Below are positions 6,136-6,161 of a DNA stretch of 6,161 nt, piece by piece (positions within the stretch are counted from its first letter, which is position 1; each line of letters begins with the position of its first letter). Position numbers and translations under genes: made by a program. Below the pieces are notes generated by a model. It saw only the letters and a program-made list of their open reading frames with translations, was not told where the DNA came from and did not search any database. Origin of the DNA: Flavobacteriaceae bacterium (lineage in GTDB: Bacteria; Bacteroidota; Bacteroidia; Flavobacteriales; Flavobacteriaceae); contig PAUJ01000006.1 in NCBI GenBank assembly GCA_002713705.1, forward strand, positions 87,384 to 93,544, in the 5' to 3' direction.

Positions 6136-6161
6136 AAACTCAAAACAAGTATGCTATCCAG

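Overview
The window looks like ordinary chromosomal DNA from a Bacteroidetes bacterium, probably a member of the Flavobacteriia. It is strongly AT-rich, Shine-Dalgarno sequences are weak or absent, one good match to the Bacteroidetes -7 promoter element TAnnTTTG lies before the thioredoxin reductase gene, and the proteins have a flavobacterial look (a short lipoprotein signal on the esterase, a long PspC-domain protein coupled to PadR). This assignment is inference from sequence character; there is no rRNA or other phylogenetic marker here.

Layout from left to right. Positions 1-577 (minus) hold the N-terminal 192 residues of a secreted, lipid-anchored alpha/beta-hydrolase of the PHB-depolymerase/feruloyl-esterase type, cut by the window edge. 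A 189-base AT-rich divergent spacer follows, carrying the probable trxB promoter. trxB (767-1714, plus) encodes a complete thioredoxin reductase and runs convergently, 11 bases apart, into ade (1726-3345, minus), a complete adenine deaminase. Upstream of ade on the same strand is a type-1 glutamine amidotransferase subunit of anthranilate / 4-amino-4-deoxychorismate synthase (trpG/pabA, most likely 3444-4010 with a GTG start). Its leader carries a strong bulged hairpin (4028-4065). The right third is a two-gene operon on the minus strand: a PadR-family regulator (5758-6096), and then, overlapping by ATGA, a 546-residue membrane protein with a helical N-terminal domain, a PspC domain, several membrane segments and a C-terminal extracytoplasmic domain ending near a CxxC motif (4121-5761).

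Functionally these are mostly independent housekeeping genes: thiol redox (trxB), purine salvage (ade), chorismate use for folate or tryptophan (trpG/pabA), envelope stress or signalling (padR-pspC), and extracellular ester hydrolysis. I see no mobile element, CRISPR array, tRNA, rRNA or clear horizontal island. The least explained items are the leader hairpin before trpG, a terminator-like hairpin inside the 5' end of the pspC coding region, a small dyad before padR, and the sensor-like architecture of the PspC protein. None of these amounts to evidence for a wholly new system.
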